Assembly (NCBI RefSeq): GCF_003337235.1
Contig: NZ_QPJC01000002.1
Coordinates: forward strand, 434,001 to 498,000
Direction: 5' to 3'
Source of the DNA: Halopolyspora algeriensis
Lineage (GTDB): Bacteria > Actinomycetota > Actinomycetes > Mycobacteriales > Pseudonocardiaceae
DNA: 64,000 nt
Under the pieces are notes generated by a model. That model saw nothing but the letters and a program-made list of their open reading frames with translations. It was not told the DNA's origin and did not search any database. The translations under genes and the position numbers were made by a program. Positions 32,929 through 41,353 of the stretch are shown here, in pieces; position 1 is the first letter of the stretch; each line of letters opens with the position of its first letter.

Positions 32929-34014
32929 ATGCCGGCGCCTGCCGATCGCACACTTCGCCGAGCACCGCTCGGCTTCCGGCGATGGTCACGCGCGCACACC
33001 GAACCGGCCGGGACACTGGCCATGGCGCGCCGTGTGGCCGGCGACCTCAAAGACGGGCTGAGCGGCCCCCGCGTCCCGGCCGCCGCCCGTGACCTGCGCC
33101 GCCTGCTCGGTACCGAGGCGGCCGTCGGGCTGGGTGATCTGTCCGGCCGGCTGCAGTGGGCGGGCCATCCCGCTGCCGAGACCACCGCGGTGGCCCTGGT
33201 CGACGAGGTCCTGCACACCGAAACCCGCCGCGGCAAGCCCCCGCTGACCGCCGTGCCGCTGCACGTGCACACCGAACTCGCCGGCGTTCTCGTCGTGGCC
33301 GGGCCGGTGGGCACCGCCGCGCTGCGCGAGGTGACCGGCTGGGTCGAAGACGCCCTGGAACGGGGCCGGCTGGAATCCTCCGCCGAGCAGGCCGCCCAAG
33401 CCGAACTGCGGGCCCTGCGCGCCCAGATCTCTCCGCACTTCGTCTACAACGCGCTGACCGTCATCGCCGCGCTGGTGCGCTCCGACCCCGACCGTGCCCG
33501 CGAGTTGATGCTCGACTTCGCCGATCACGCCCGTTACAGCCTGGCCGGGCACACCGAGTACACCACGGTGGCCGACGAGTTCCACGCGATCGAAACCTAC
33601 CTCACGCTGCAGCGGGCGATGCTGGGCGACCGGCTGCGCATCCAGGTCCGCGTCGCCCCCGAGGTCCTGGCCGTGGCCATCCCCCACCTGGTGCTGCAAC
33701 CCCTGGTGGAAAACGCGGTCCGGCACGGCATCGAACCACACGGCAAGGCCGGGCTGGTGCAAGTACGCGGCGAGGCCGAAGGCACCGACCTCGTCATCAG
33801 CGTCGACGACGACGGAGTCGGCATGGACCCGGCCACCGCGGAGGCGATCCTGGCCGGGCGGGGCGACGACAACAGCGTCGGATTGACCAATGTGGACCGA
33901 CGGTTGCGTACCGTGTACGGTCCCTGGTTCGGTCTGGTCGTGGAAACCGCCGAAGACGCCGGGACGCGCGTCGTGGTCCGAGTGCCCCTGTTTCAGCCGG
34001 GAGTGATGCCGTGA
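32929..34014 (+). CDS. LytS/YehU-like sensor histidine kinase (cytoplasmic)
   Basis: A protein of 361 residues starting at ATG 32929, where GGGAG precedes; ATG 32917 is an alternative. The His_kinase phosphoacceptor motif is LRAQISPHFVYNALTVIAAL around residue 165, and the ATP-binding domain has QPLVENAVRHGIEPHG and DDDGVGMDP and GLTNVDRRLRTVYG. There are no membrane helices, unlike most LytS kinases; residues 50-150 instead resemble a GAF-like sensory region. It overlaps the response regulator gene by 4 bp. In E. coli the related BtsS/BtsR and YpdA/YpdB systems sense pyruvate and control transporters, which fits the symporter genes that follow. Confidence 0.88.
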   Translation: MPAPADRTLRRAPLGFRRWSRAHTEPAGTLAMARRVAGDLKDGLSGPRVPAAARDLRRLLGTEAAVGLGDLSGRLQWAGHPAAETTAVALVDEVLHTETRRGKPPLTAVPLHVHTELAGVLVVAGPVGTAALREVTGWVEDALERGRLESSAEQAAQAELRALRAQISPHFVYNALTVIAALVRSDPDRARELMLDFADHARYSLAGHTEYTTVADEFHAIETYLTLQRAMLGDRLRIQVRVAPEVLAVAIPHLVLQPLVENAVRHGIEPHGKAGLVQVRGEAEGTDLVISVDDDGVGMDPATAEAILAGRGDDNSVGLTNVDRRLRTVYGPWFGLVVETAEDAGTRVVVRVPLFQPGVMP

Positions 34015-34796
34015 CCGCGGCGGGATTGCACGTGCTGGCCGTCGACGACGTCTCGCCGGCCCTGGACGAGCTGTGCCTGCTGCTGCGCGAGGCCCCCGAG
34101 GTCGCCGAGGTCACCGCGGCCGGTGATCCCCTCACCGCCCTGAAGACGATCCGGGCCGGGCGCTTCGACGCGGTGTTCGTCGACATCGCCATGCCCGGGC
34201 TCGACGGGTTGGAACTGGCCTCGCTGCTGGCCCAGCTCCACCGACCCCCGGTGATCGTGTTCGTCACCGCCTACGACGGCCACGCGGTCAGCGCCTTCGA
34301 CATCGGCGCCGTGGATTACCTGCTCAAACCCGTGCGCGCCGAACGCCTCTCGGCGGCCCTGGACCGGGTGGGCAAAATGGCCTCGAGCGCTGCACCCGAC
34401 ACCGCCTCGTTCACGCCCCCACCCGATGCCATGGCCGCGCTGCCCGTCGAAACCGCCGGCCGTACCCGGTACGTGCGGCGCAGCGAGGTCTTCTTCGCCG
34501 AGGCCCACGGCGACTACGTGCGGCTGCACACTCGCTCCGGGGCTCACGTGGTCCGGATACCGATCTCGCGGCTCGAGGAATACTGGGAAGGCCACGGTTT
34601 CGCACGCGTGCACCGCAGTTTCCTGCTCGCGTTGAGCGCCGTGCGGGAACTGCGCAGCGGCTCGGCCGGCGGGGTGATCGCCCACACCGATCTCGGAGAC
34701 GTTCCCGTCAGCAGGCGACACGCCCGCGAGCTGCGGCAACGACTGCTGCACAACGCCCAACGCAGCGAACTCGGCCGGACCGGGCGGAGACAGTGA
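34011..34796 (+). CDS. LytTR-family response regulator
   Basis: A protein of 261 residues from GTG 34011 (GTGA overlap with the kinase stop). The receiver domain is residues 6-125, with phospho-acceptor D58 in AVFVDIAMPGLDGLELA and the conserved lysine in VDYLLKPVRAERLSAAL. After a Pro/Ala linker, the LytTR DNA-binding domain occupies about residues 145-250 (VRRSEVFFAEAHGDYVRLHT, GFARVHRSFLLALSAVRE). LytTR proteins bind paired direct repeats; candidate sites upstream of the symporter genes were not resolved by eye. It is co-transcribed with the kinase and the next two genes. Confidence 0.92.
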   Translation: MTAAGLHVLAVDDVSPALDELCLLLREAPEVAEVTAAGDPLTALKTIRAGRFDAVFVDIAMPGLDGLELASLLAQLHRPPVIVFVTAYDGHAVSAFDIGAVDYLLKPVRAERLSAALDRVGKMASSAAPDTASFTPPPDAMAALPVETAGRTRYVRRSEVFFAEAHGDYVRLHTRSGAHVVRIPISRLEEYWEGHGFARVHRSFLLALSAVRELRSGSAGGVIAHTDLGDVPVSRRHARELRQRLLHNAQRSELGRTGRRQ

Positions 34797-35146
34797 TGAC
34801 CACCAGCAGGCGAGTGGCCGTGACCAGCCCGCAAACCCGGCTCGCCCGCTCGCGCCGCCGAACCCGCGGGCACATCCACCTTTCTCGGTGGGATCTGGCC
34901 GAAACCGAACGGGCCACCGCCCTGTACCGGGCGCAGCGCCGACGAGCGCTGCCCGCGCTGCTGTTGCTGTTCACCCTGCTGTTCGGGCTGCCGGTGGTCT
35001 TTGCCGCGTTGCCGCAGCTGGACACGCTGCGCTTGCTCGATTTTCCGCTGTCCTGGCTGGCGCTGGGCGTGCTGCCCTACCCGGCGATGGTGCTGCTGTC
35101 GTGGTGGCAGCTGCGCCGCGCGGAACGCATCGAGGAACGACGATGA
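34796..35146 (+). CDS. Small two-helix membrane protein, symporter partner
   Basis: A protein of 116 residues from ATG 34796 directly after the regulator stop; GTG 34793 one codon earlier overlaps it. The first 45 residues are basic, then two hydrophobic helices follow: LPALLLLFTLLFGLPVVFAA and the segment DFPLSWLALGVLPYPAMVLL. It ends RRAERIEERR. Size, two-helix topology and position just before an SSS-family symporter match the DUF485/Cg0952-type partners of monocarboxylate symporters such as MctC, though sequence similarity to DUF485 is weak. Its stop overlaps the symporter ATG (ATGA). Confidence 0.7.
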   Translation: MTTSRRVAVTSPQTRLARSRRRTRGHIHLSRWDLAETERATALYRAQRRRALPALLLLFTLLFGLPVVFAALPQLDTLRLLDFPLSWLALGVLPYPAMVLLSWWQLRRAERIEERR

Positions 35147-36843
35147 TCGCCGCGCTGGCCGTGGTGCCGGTGGTGCTGGCAACCCTGCTGATCGGGCTGC
35201 GCGGGGTGGCCGCCATGCGCACCACCTCGGATTTCCTCGTGGCCTCGCGGCGGGTTTCGCCGCTGCTGAACTCCGCCGCCGTGTCCGGGGAGTACCTTTC
35301 GGCCGCCTCCTTTCTCGGGGTGGCCGGGCTGATGGTCAAAGACGGGGTGGGAGCGCTGTGGTATCCCGTGGGCTACACCGCCGGCTATGTCGCCATGCTC
35401 GTGCTCGTCGCCGCCCCGATGCGCCGCTCGGGTGCGCTGACCGTGCCCGACTTCGCCGAAGCCCGCCTGGCCTCTCCCGCACTGCGCCGCCTGGCCGCCC
35501 TCGTCGTGCTGACGATCGCCGGTCTCTACCTCGTGCCGCAGTTCCGCACCGCCGGGCTCGTGCTGAGCACGGTCAGCCCCACCCCGTACTGGGTCGGCGT
35601 GGCGCTGGCAGGGGCTGTCGTGAGCACCACGCTGGCCCTCGGCGGGATGCGCGCGGCCACCTACGTGCAGGCTTTCCAGTTCTGTCTGAAGCTGATGCTG
35701 TTCACCGTGCCCGCACTCTGGCTGGTGCTGCAGGCGGGAGCAGACGTGCGTCACCAGGCACTGCACCCGGTGGAATTCACCCACTTCACCCACGACACCC
35801 CGGTGGAGTTTCGCACCGATGTGACCCTGCGACTCGGCAGCGAGCTCACCGTGCACACACCGCGCGGCGACACCGTCGTGCTCCCGGCAGGCACCCGCAC
35901 AGTCCCGGCCGGACGGACCCTGATCTTTCCCGCGGGCAGCCCCGCCCCCGATGTCCGCGGAAGCACCGCACCGGGCGGGCCGCAGTGGCAACGCCCCCTG
36001 CTGGATCTGCGCGAGACGGGCTATCCCCTGCTGGGCACGTGGGCGGTGCTGATGGCCACCATGTTCGGCACCATGGGGCTGCCGCACGTGCTGGTGCGTT
36101 TCCACACCAGTCCCGACGGCCGTGCCGCCCGGCGCACGGCCGCGCTCACGGTGGGCCTGCTCGGCACGTTCTATCTCTTTCCCGGCGTCTACGGGGCGCT
36201 GGGCAGCGTCCTGGTGCCGCAGCTGTACCTGTCCGGGGCCACCGACACCGTGGTGGTGGCCCTGCCCGCCCAGGTCGACTCCGGCCCGCTCGGCACCCTG
36301 TTCACGGTGCTGCTCACCGCGGGGGCCTGTGCCGCGTTCCTGGCCACCTCCCTGGGGCTGCTGCTGGTCGCGGCAGGAGCGCTGTCGCACGACCTCGTCC
36401 CCGGAGGGCTGCAGCGGCTGCGGGGCACCGTGGTGGCCGTGGCCGCCGCCGTGGTGCTGCTGGCGCTGCCCGCTGCGGGCGTGGACGCGGGCATCCTGGT
36501 GACCTGGGCTTTCACCGTGGCTGCCTCCACGTTCTGCCCGCTGCTGGTGCTGGGCATCTGGTGGTCCCGGCTGACCGTGGCCGGCGCGATCAGCGGGGTG
36601 CTGGTGGGGTTGCTGGCCTCGGCGGGGGCCATCGCCGTGGCCCTGTTCGCTCCCTGGCTGGGGGGCTGGCCGGCGCTGCTGGCGGCCCAGCCCGCGCTGT
36701 GGTCGGTGCCGCTGGCCTTCGCCACCATGGTGGCCGTCTCCCTCGGTGGGCAGCCACCACCACGAGCCGCCGCGGCGATGCTGCGGCTGCATCTCGACGA
36801 ATCCCGCCTGCCGCGCCATCGGGACCCCGCCGGCAAGCAGTAA
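35143..36843 (+). CDS. Sodium:solute symporter (SSS family, ActP/MctC-like) with loop insertion
   Basis: A protein of 566 residues from ATG 35143. Core motifs include DFLVASRRVSPLLNSAAVSG followed by EYLSAASFLGVAGLM, and FGTMGLPHVLVRFHTSPDGR. Around 13 membrane helices are expected. Compared with the second symporter at 37344, it carries about 60 extra residues near 215-275, a polar beta-like stretch (TVHTPRGDTVVLPAGTRTV, PAGRTLIFPAGSPAPDV). ActP and MctC take up acetate, pyruvate or propionate with Na+ or H+. The four-gene overlap chain with a LytTR system suggests substrate-responsive control. The substrate is inferred. Confidence 0.9.
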   Translation: MIAALAVVPVVLATLLIGLRGVAAMRTTSDFLVASRRVSPLLNSAAVSGEYLSAASFLGVAGLMVKDGVGALWYPVGYTAGYVAMLVLVAAPMRRSGALTVPDFAEARLASPALRRLAALVVLTIAGLYLVPQFRTAGLVLSTVSPTPYWVGVALAGAVVSTTLALGGMRAATYVQAFQFCLKLMLFTVPALWLVLQAGADVRHQALHPVEFTHFTHDTPVEFRTDVTLRLGSELTVHTPRGDTVVLPAGTRTVPAGRTLIFPAGSPAPDVRGSTAPGGPQWQRPLLDLRETGYPLLGTWAVLMATMFGTMGLPHVLVRFHTSPDGRAARRTAALTVGLLGTFYLFPGVYGALGSVLVPQLYLSGATDTVVVALPAQVDSGPLGTLFTVLLTAGACAAFLATSLGLLLVAAGALSHDLVPGGLQRLRGTVVAVAAAVVLLALPAAGVDAGILVTWAFTVAASTFCPLLVLGIWWSRLTVAGAISGVLVGLLASAGAIAVALFAPWLGGWPALLAAQPALWSVPLAFATMVAVSLGGQPPPRAAAAMLRLHLDESRLPRHRDPAGKQ

Positions 36844-37002
36844 CGCTCCCGGATCCGGCGGGCCGGACCGTTCGGCGCGCCCGGCCCACCGCTCGTGGAC
36901 CACTCGTCGCACACGCCGTCGATCGAGCCGCCGACGATACCCATACGGGTGTGACCTGCCTAACGTGTCGTCGATTCGTCATCGCCGCCCGAGGAGGCAT
37001 GC

Positions 37003-37347
37003 GTGAGTACCACCGACCCTGTGGCCGGGGAGCCGAGCCCCGACGTGTGGACCGAGGTCCACTCCAGCGCGGAGTTCGTCGCCCTGCGCAGGAGATTGCG
37101 GAGCTTCGTGTTCCCGATGACCGGGCTGTTTCTGGCCTGGTACCTGCTCTACATCCTGCTGGCCGACTACGCCCACGGGTTCATGTCCATCAAGCTCGTC
37201 GGCAACATCAACGTCGGGCTGGTGTTCGGGCTGCTGCAGTTCGTGTCCACCTTCGTGATCACGGGGCTGTACGTGCGCCACGCCAACCGCAATCTGGACC
37301 CGATCGCCGGCAAGATCCGCAGCGAGGTCGAAGGAGACGAGCAGTGA
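37003..37347 (+). CDS. DUF485 membrane protein
   Basis: A protein of 114 residues from GTG 37003. After a soluble N-terminus it shows the DUF485 pattern: SAEFVALRRRLRSFVFPMTG, FLAWYLLYILLADYAHGFMS and NVGLVFGLLQFVSTFVITGL, ending YVRHANRNLDPIAGKIR. Two membrane helices are clear. DUF485 proteins are encoded immediately before SSS-family acetate/pyruvate symporters (YjcH-ActP in E. coli, Cg0952-MctC in Corynebacterium). Here its stop overlaps the symporter start by 4 bp. It is likely an accessory subunit, though the mechanism is unknown. Confidence 0.93.
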   Translation: MSTTDPVAGEPSPDVWTEVHSSAEFVALRRRLRSFVFPMTGLFLAWYLLYILLADYAHGFMSIKLVGNINVGLVFGLLQFVSTFVITGLYVRHANRNLDPIAGKIRSEVEGDEQ

Positions 37348-38960
37348 CAGTGAGCACCCTCGCCCAGAGCATCGAGGGCACCAACCCGGCTCTGAACATC
37401 AGCATCTTCGCGGCCTTCGTCGTGATCACCCTGCTCGTGGTGTTCCGGGCCAGCCGCAACACCAAGACCGCTTCCGACTACTATGCCGCCGGGCGCGCCT
37501 TCTCCGGCCCCCAAAACGGCATCGCGATCTCCGGTGACTACCTGTCGGCGGCCTCCTTCCTGGGCATCGCCGGCGCGATCGCGGTGTACGGCTACGACGG
37601 GTTCCTCTACTCGATCGGGTTCCTCGTGGCCTGGCTGGTGGCGCTGCTGCTGGTCGCCGAACTGCTGCGCAACACCGGCAAGTTCACCCTCGGCGACGTC
37701 CTGTCCTTCCGGATGCGGCAGCGACCCGTCCGCGCCGCGGCAGCCACCTCCACCCTGGCGGTGAGCTTCTTCTACCTGCTGGCCCAGATGGCCGGGGCCG
37801 GGGTGCTCGTCTCGCTGCTGCTGGGCATCACCGGCGAGGTCGGCCAGAGCATCGTGATCGCCATCGTCGGGGTCATCATGATCGTCTATGTGCTCGTCGG
37901 CGGCATGAAGGGCACCACCTGGGTCCAGATCATCAAGGCCGCGCTGCTCATCGCCGGTGCGGCGGCCATGACGCTCTGGGTGTTCGGCACGTACGGCTTC
38001 AACCTCTCGGCCCTGATGCAGGCCGCCGTGGACCGTGCCGGCGCGGGAGGCGAAGAGCTGCTCAATCCCGGCGCCAAGTACGGCGAATCCGCAGCGAGCA
38101 GGCTCGACTTCCTGTCGCTGGGGTTGGCTCTGGTGTTCGGTACCGCCGGATTGCCGCACGTGCTGATGCGTTTCTACACCGTGCCCACCTCCCGGGATGC
38201 CCGTCGTTCGGTGGTGTGGGCGATCGTGCTGATCGGGCTGTTCTACCTGTTCACCCTGATCCTCGGCTACGGTGCTGCCGCCCTGGTCGGGCCGGAAGCC
38301 ATCCAACAGGCCCCCGGCGGGGAGAACTCGGCGGCACCGCTGCTGGCTCTGGCGCTGGGCGGGCCCGTGCTGCTGGGCTTCATCGCCGCCGTGGCCTTTG
38401 CCACCATCCTGGCCGTGGTCGCCGGCCTGACGATCACCGCCTCGGCCTCCTTCGCCCACGACATCTACGCCAACGTGATCAAAAAGGGCCAGGTCGACAG
38501 CCACAACGCCGAGGTCCGGGTCGCGCGGATCACCGCCGTGGTCATCGGGGCGCTGGCCGTCATCGGCGGCATTCTGGCCAAGAACCAGAACGTGGCCTTC
38601 CTCGTCGCGCTGGCCTTCGCCGTGGCCGCCTCGGCGAACCTGCCCACGCTGCTGTACTCGCTGTTTTGGAAGCGGTTCAACACCTCCGGTGCCCTGTGGA
38701 GCATCTACGGCGGGCTGACCACGGCGATCGTGCTGATCGTGTTCTCCCCGGCGGTGTCCGGCAGCGAGTCGGCCATGCTCAGCAGCGTCGACTTCCACTG
38801 GTTCCCGCTGCAAAACCCCGGGCTGGTGTCCATCCCGCTGTCGTTCTTCTTCGGCTGGCTCGGCACCGTGCTCTCCAGCGAACACAACGAAGCCAAATAC
38901 GCCGAGATGGAGGTGCGCGCGCTGACCGGTGCGGGAGCCGAGAAGGCCACCACGCACTAG
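37344..38960 (+). CDS. Sodium:solute symporter (acetate/monocarboxylate type)
   Basis: A protein of 538 residues from GTG 37344. Signatures: SDYYAAGRAFSGPQNGIAIS followed by GDYLSAASFLGIAGAIA, KFTLGDVLSFRMRQRPVRAA and LVFGTAGLPHVLMRFYTVP, with 13 predicted helices. It is more typical of ActP/MctC than the copy at 35143. It imports small carboxylates such as acetate or pyruvate coupled to Na+ or H+. It is likely co-transcribed with the DUF485 gene and perhaps controlled by the upstream LytTR regulator; the gap to the first symporter is 159 bp. A convergent hairpin follows. Confidence 0.93.
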   Translation: MTVSTLAQSIEGTNPALNISIFAAFVVITLLVVFRASRNTKTASDYYAAGRAFSGPQNGIAISGDYLSAASFLGIAGAIAVYGYDGFLYSIGFLVAWLVALLLVAELLRNTGKFTLGDVLSFRMRQRPVRAAAATSTLAVSFFYLLAQMAGAGVLVSLLLGITGEVGQSIVIAIVGVIMIVYVLVGGMKGTTWVQIIKAALLIAGAAAMTLWVFGTYGFNLSALMQAAVDRAGAGGEELLNPGAKYGESAASRLDFLSLGLALVFGTAGLPHVLMRFYTVPTSRDARRSVVWAIVLIGLFYLFTLILGYGAAALVGPEAIQQAPGGENSAAPLLALALGGPVLLGFIAAVAFATILAVVAGLTITASASFAHDIYANVIKKGQVDSHNAEVRVARITAVVIGALAVIGGILAKNQNVAFLVALAFAVAASANLPTLLYSLFWKRFNTSGALWSIYGGLTTAIVLIVFSPAVSGSESAMLSSVDFHWFPLQNPGLVSIPLSFFFGWLGTVLSSEHNEAKYAEMEVRALTGAGAEKATTH

Positions 38961-39023
38961 CGACACACTGCTGGATGGCGGGGCCGTGGGTGCGGATACC
39001 GTGCCGCGGTCCCGCCGTTGCCG

Positions 39024-39058
39024 CCGTGGTGTGCGCCTGCAGGCAGGGCACACCACGG
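39024..39058. terminator. Bidirectional hairpin between symporter and FUSC genes
   Basis: CCGTGGTGTGC (39024-39034) pairs with GCACACCACGG (39048-39058) across a 13-nt loop. It lies between two convergent stop codons (38960 and 39067) and likely terminates both. Confidence 0.65.
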
Positions 39059-39066
39059 GCTCGCGG

Positions 39067-40083
39067 TCAGGACGGGGGTCGGGTGAGTTCGGTGAGATCG
39101 CCTGCCGCCGTGCGCACTTCACCGGCCAGCGTTGCCAGGGACTCCGGCAACGCGGGCAGCTGCAGGTCGCCTACCGGCAGGGCCAGGGCGTGCGCGTGTT
39201 GTCTGCGCTGGTCGTCGAGGGGGTCGGTGGCGAAGGTGTCGGCTGCTGCGGCGAGGTCGTCGAGGGCCTGGATGAGCGGGGCGGGGGCTTGCGCAGACTG
39301 GGGCATCGCCGCGTGCAGGGCGCGGGCGATGAGCACGGTGTCGGTGTGGACGCGTTCGATGTTGACCAGGCGGGCATCGAGTTGTCGCACCCGGTTTCGT
39401 TGACGGTGTCCGCGCACGGTCTGTTGGGTGATGGCCCGGCTTCTTTCCCGGGCCGTTTCGAACGTGGCGAGTTCCTGGTGGCCCTTGCGCACCAGGTCGA
39501 GAACGTCCGCGGCGGCTTCGGGATCGGCTTGGTGCAGGGCGTGGGCAGCGCCGCGCAGCCCCCGGGTGGCCGGGGTCAGCGCGTCCCGGGCGGCATCCGC
39601 GAGCAGGGCTGAGGGGTTCGGTGTGACCAGCACCTGGCTGACCACCAGGGCGAGCAGACCGCCGAGCAGGGCGCTGTAGAGGCGGTCGAAGCCGAGATCG
39701 GGGGCGTGCAGGGCGATGACCAGCATCGCTGCGATGCCGGCCTGGATGAGGGTCAGCGGGTTGGTGCTGAACGCCGACACCAGCAGCATGGAGATCGCCA
39801 TGGCGGCCACGATCTGCCAGGGCCCCGTGTCGAGGTAGCGCACCAGGACTTCGCCGACCACGACGCCGACCAGCACACCGCCGATGAGGCGGAAGACGCG
39901 GCGGCCTCGCACCCCGGGCTCGTCGATGAGACTGACGATGGCGGCGATGGGCGCGAAGATGGGCGCCGGCTGCTCGAGAATGCGCTGGGCCAGCCACCAG
40001 GCCAGGGCGCCGGTCACCGAGGCCAGCCCGATCCGCCACGCGGTGTGGCGAACGCGCTGCTCCGCCGCACGCAACACCACCAT
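39067..40083 (-). CDS. FUSC-family (aromatic acid exporter-like) membrane protein
   Basis: A protein of 338 residues from an ATG at 40081-40083. The N-terminal 150 residues hold about five or six membrane helices (ASVTGALAWWLAQRILEQ, FAPIAAIVSLIDEPGVRGRR, RLIGGVLVGVVVGEVLVRYL). The C-terminal half is a helical cytoplasmic domain with ARERSRAITQQTVRGHRQ and VRQLDARLVNIERVHTDTV. FUSC/YccS proteins are linked to efflux of aromatic acids or fusaric acid. The upstream gap carries a palindrome shared with the tetR promoter. The start lacks a strong ribosome binding site, and a GTG at 40089 is a near alternative. Confidence 0.82.
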   Translation of the reverse strand: MVVLRAAEQRVRHTAWRIGLASVTGALAWWLAQRILEQPAPIFAPIAAIVSLIDEPGVRGRRVFRLIGGVLVGVVVGEVLVRYLDTGPWQIVAAMAISMLLVSAFSTNPLTLIQAGIAAMLVIALHAPDLGFDRLYSALLGGLLALVVSQVLVTPNPSALLADAARDALTPATRGLRGAAHALHQADPEAAADVLDLVRKGHQELATFETARERSRAITQQTVRGHRQRNRVRQLDARLVNIERVHTDTVLIARALHAAMPQSAQAPAPLIQALDDLAAAADTFATDPLDDQRRQHAHALALPVGDLQLPALPESLATLAGEVRTAAGDLTELTRPPS

Positions 40084-40421
40084 GGTCACACCGGTGCCCG
40101 GAGGGATTCGAGGGGCGTGTCCCCACCGTGGGGCTGAGGGGGTATCACCCCGACCACGATCCGCCGAAACGTCAGCAGCGAGATGGTGGTGCATTCGCAA
40201 ACGCAGGCCGCGCGCGGCAACCCGGTGCCGGAAGGCGTCATGGGCTCATGATTGCAGCCAGACGGAGACACGGCCTGCTTACTGCGCCGAGGTCGGTTCC
40301 GGACAGGTGGGTGTGCGGGTCCATGTGTACTGCCCCGGTGGGTCGGCAGCCGGGGACATCGTGCGCACATCGCGCCGCTGCTCGCAGCCGGTTTCCGACC
40401 CACTGCGGCACTGAGTGCCAT
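40084..40421. other. 338-bp region upstream of FUSC gene
   Basis: No gene was recognised. The segment contains the palindrome at 40407-40419, just after the tetR stop, and must carry the FUSC promoter unless that gene is read through from tetR. Short frames here are not protein-like. Confidence 0.4.
40407..40419. promoter_or_regulatory. GGCACT-G-AGTGCC palindrome after tetR
   Basis: A perfect 13-bp palindrome 3 bp beyond the tetR stop and upstream of the FUSC gene. The same arms with a one-base different centre occur at 41212-41224 in the tetR/acyl-CoA dehydrogenase promoter. The match suggests both are sites for the TetR protein. Confidence 0.55.
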
Positions 40422-41180
40422 TCACTGGTCGTCGGAGAGTTCCGCCAGGGCTCCGGTGACCCGTGCCCGCACGGTCTCGGCCGAGGCGGCCGTGCGCACC
40501 ACGCCGACCACGACCCGCTCGTCAGCGGCGGACTCGCTGCCTGCGGGCTGCTCGCCCCAGGGGCTGTGCACCGATGCGGTGGCCAGCCGCAGTGCCTCGC
40601 GCAGCTGTGCGCGGGCATCGAGGGAGCCCGCGCTTTTGAGCCATTGCCGCAGGATGTGGTTGTGCGTGGCCACGACCGCCGAGGCCCCCACCGCCGCCCG
40701 CAGGTCCCCGTGCGGCTCGCCGCAGTAGCGACCGCGCAGGTAGCGCGCGAAGACGCGCTGGTAGCGGTCGATACTGGCGATCTCCTTGTCCCGCAGCGAC
40801 GGCACCGCGCGGGTCAACTCGAAACGTTTGAGCGAGATCTCCGGTTCGGCCAGATACATCTCCAGCACCATCTCGGCCGTGGCACCGACCACCGCCAGCG
40901 GCGGCTCGGCCGGATCGGCGGCCTCGAGCCGGGCGACCACCTCGGCGAGTCGCTCGTCGTGGTCGGGGAAGACGACCTCCTCTTTGGACCTAAAGTAGCG
41001 GAAGAAGGTGCGGCGGCCGACCCCGACCGCGTCGACGATGTCCTCGACGGTGGTCGCCTCGTAGCCCTGCGAGGCGAACAGCTCCAGCGCGGCCACCGCC
41101 AGCGCACTGCGCAGTCGCCTGCGCCCGGTGGCGGTGCGCCCGGCACGGGGCTTCGGGGCGGGTGCGGCGGCCTCGGACAT
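40422..41180 (-). CDS. TetR-family transcriptional regulator
   Basis: A protein of 252 residues from an ATG at 41178-41180. The DNA-binding domain covers residues 20-75: LRSALAVAALELFASQGYEA, TTVEDIVDAVGVGRRTFFRY and FRSKEEVVFPDHDE. The C-terminal ligand domain is helical (AEPEISLKRFELTRAVPSLR). It is divergent from an acyl-CoA dehydrogenase gene, and TetR proteins in this position often respond to acyl-CoA. The palindrome GGCACT-N-AGTGCC lies 31 bp upstream of its start and again after its stop, suggesting autoregulation and control of both neighbours. Confidence 0.92.
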   Translation of the reverse strand: MSEAAAPAPKPRAGRTATGRRRLRSALAVAALELFASQGYEATTVEDIVDAVGVGRRTFFRYFRSKEEVVFPDHDERLAEVVARLEAADPAEPPLAVVGATAEMVLEMYLAEPEISLKRFELTRAVPSLRDKEIASIDRYQRVFARYLRGRYCGEPHGDLRAAVGASAVVATHNHILRQWLKSAGSLDARAQLREALRLATASVHSPWGEQPAGSESAADERVVVGVVRTAASAETVRARVTGALAELSDDQ

Positions 41181-41211
41181 GGTCGCAATGTAGCAGGCCC
41201 CGATTGTTAGT

Positions 41212-41224
41212 GGCACTCAGTGCC
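41212..41224. promoter_or_regulatory. GGCACT-C-AGTGCC palindrome, probable TetR operator
   Basis: A perfect 13-bp palindrome in the divergent tetR/acyl-CoA dehydrogenase promoter, 31 bp from the tetR start and 129 bp from the dehydrogenase start. Its arms recur at 40407-40419. The spacing fits a dimeric TetR repressor site. Confidence 0.65.
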
Positions 41225-41353
41225 GCTACGATTGGCGTGTCGGCATGCAGGCGGCATCCCGTGCTCTCGGCACGAGGTCCCTTGTTCTGCCCTGCCTGAT
41301 GCCGCCGGCCCGAAACAGGCACGACCCGCGGTAAGCCCGCGGACAGGAGGCAC

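Noticed and set aside
35001-38960. A 1,319-codon open frame running across three genes
   Set aside because: Only its last part (from 37344) encodes a recognisable symporter. The upstream portion reads the preceding genes out of frame with Arg/Gly/Pro-rich composition.
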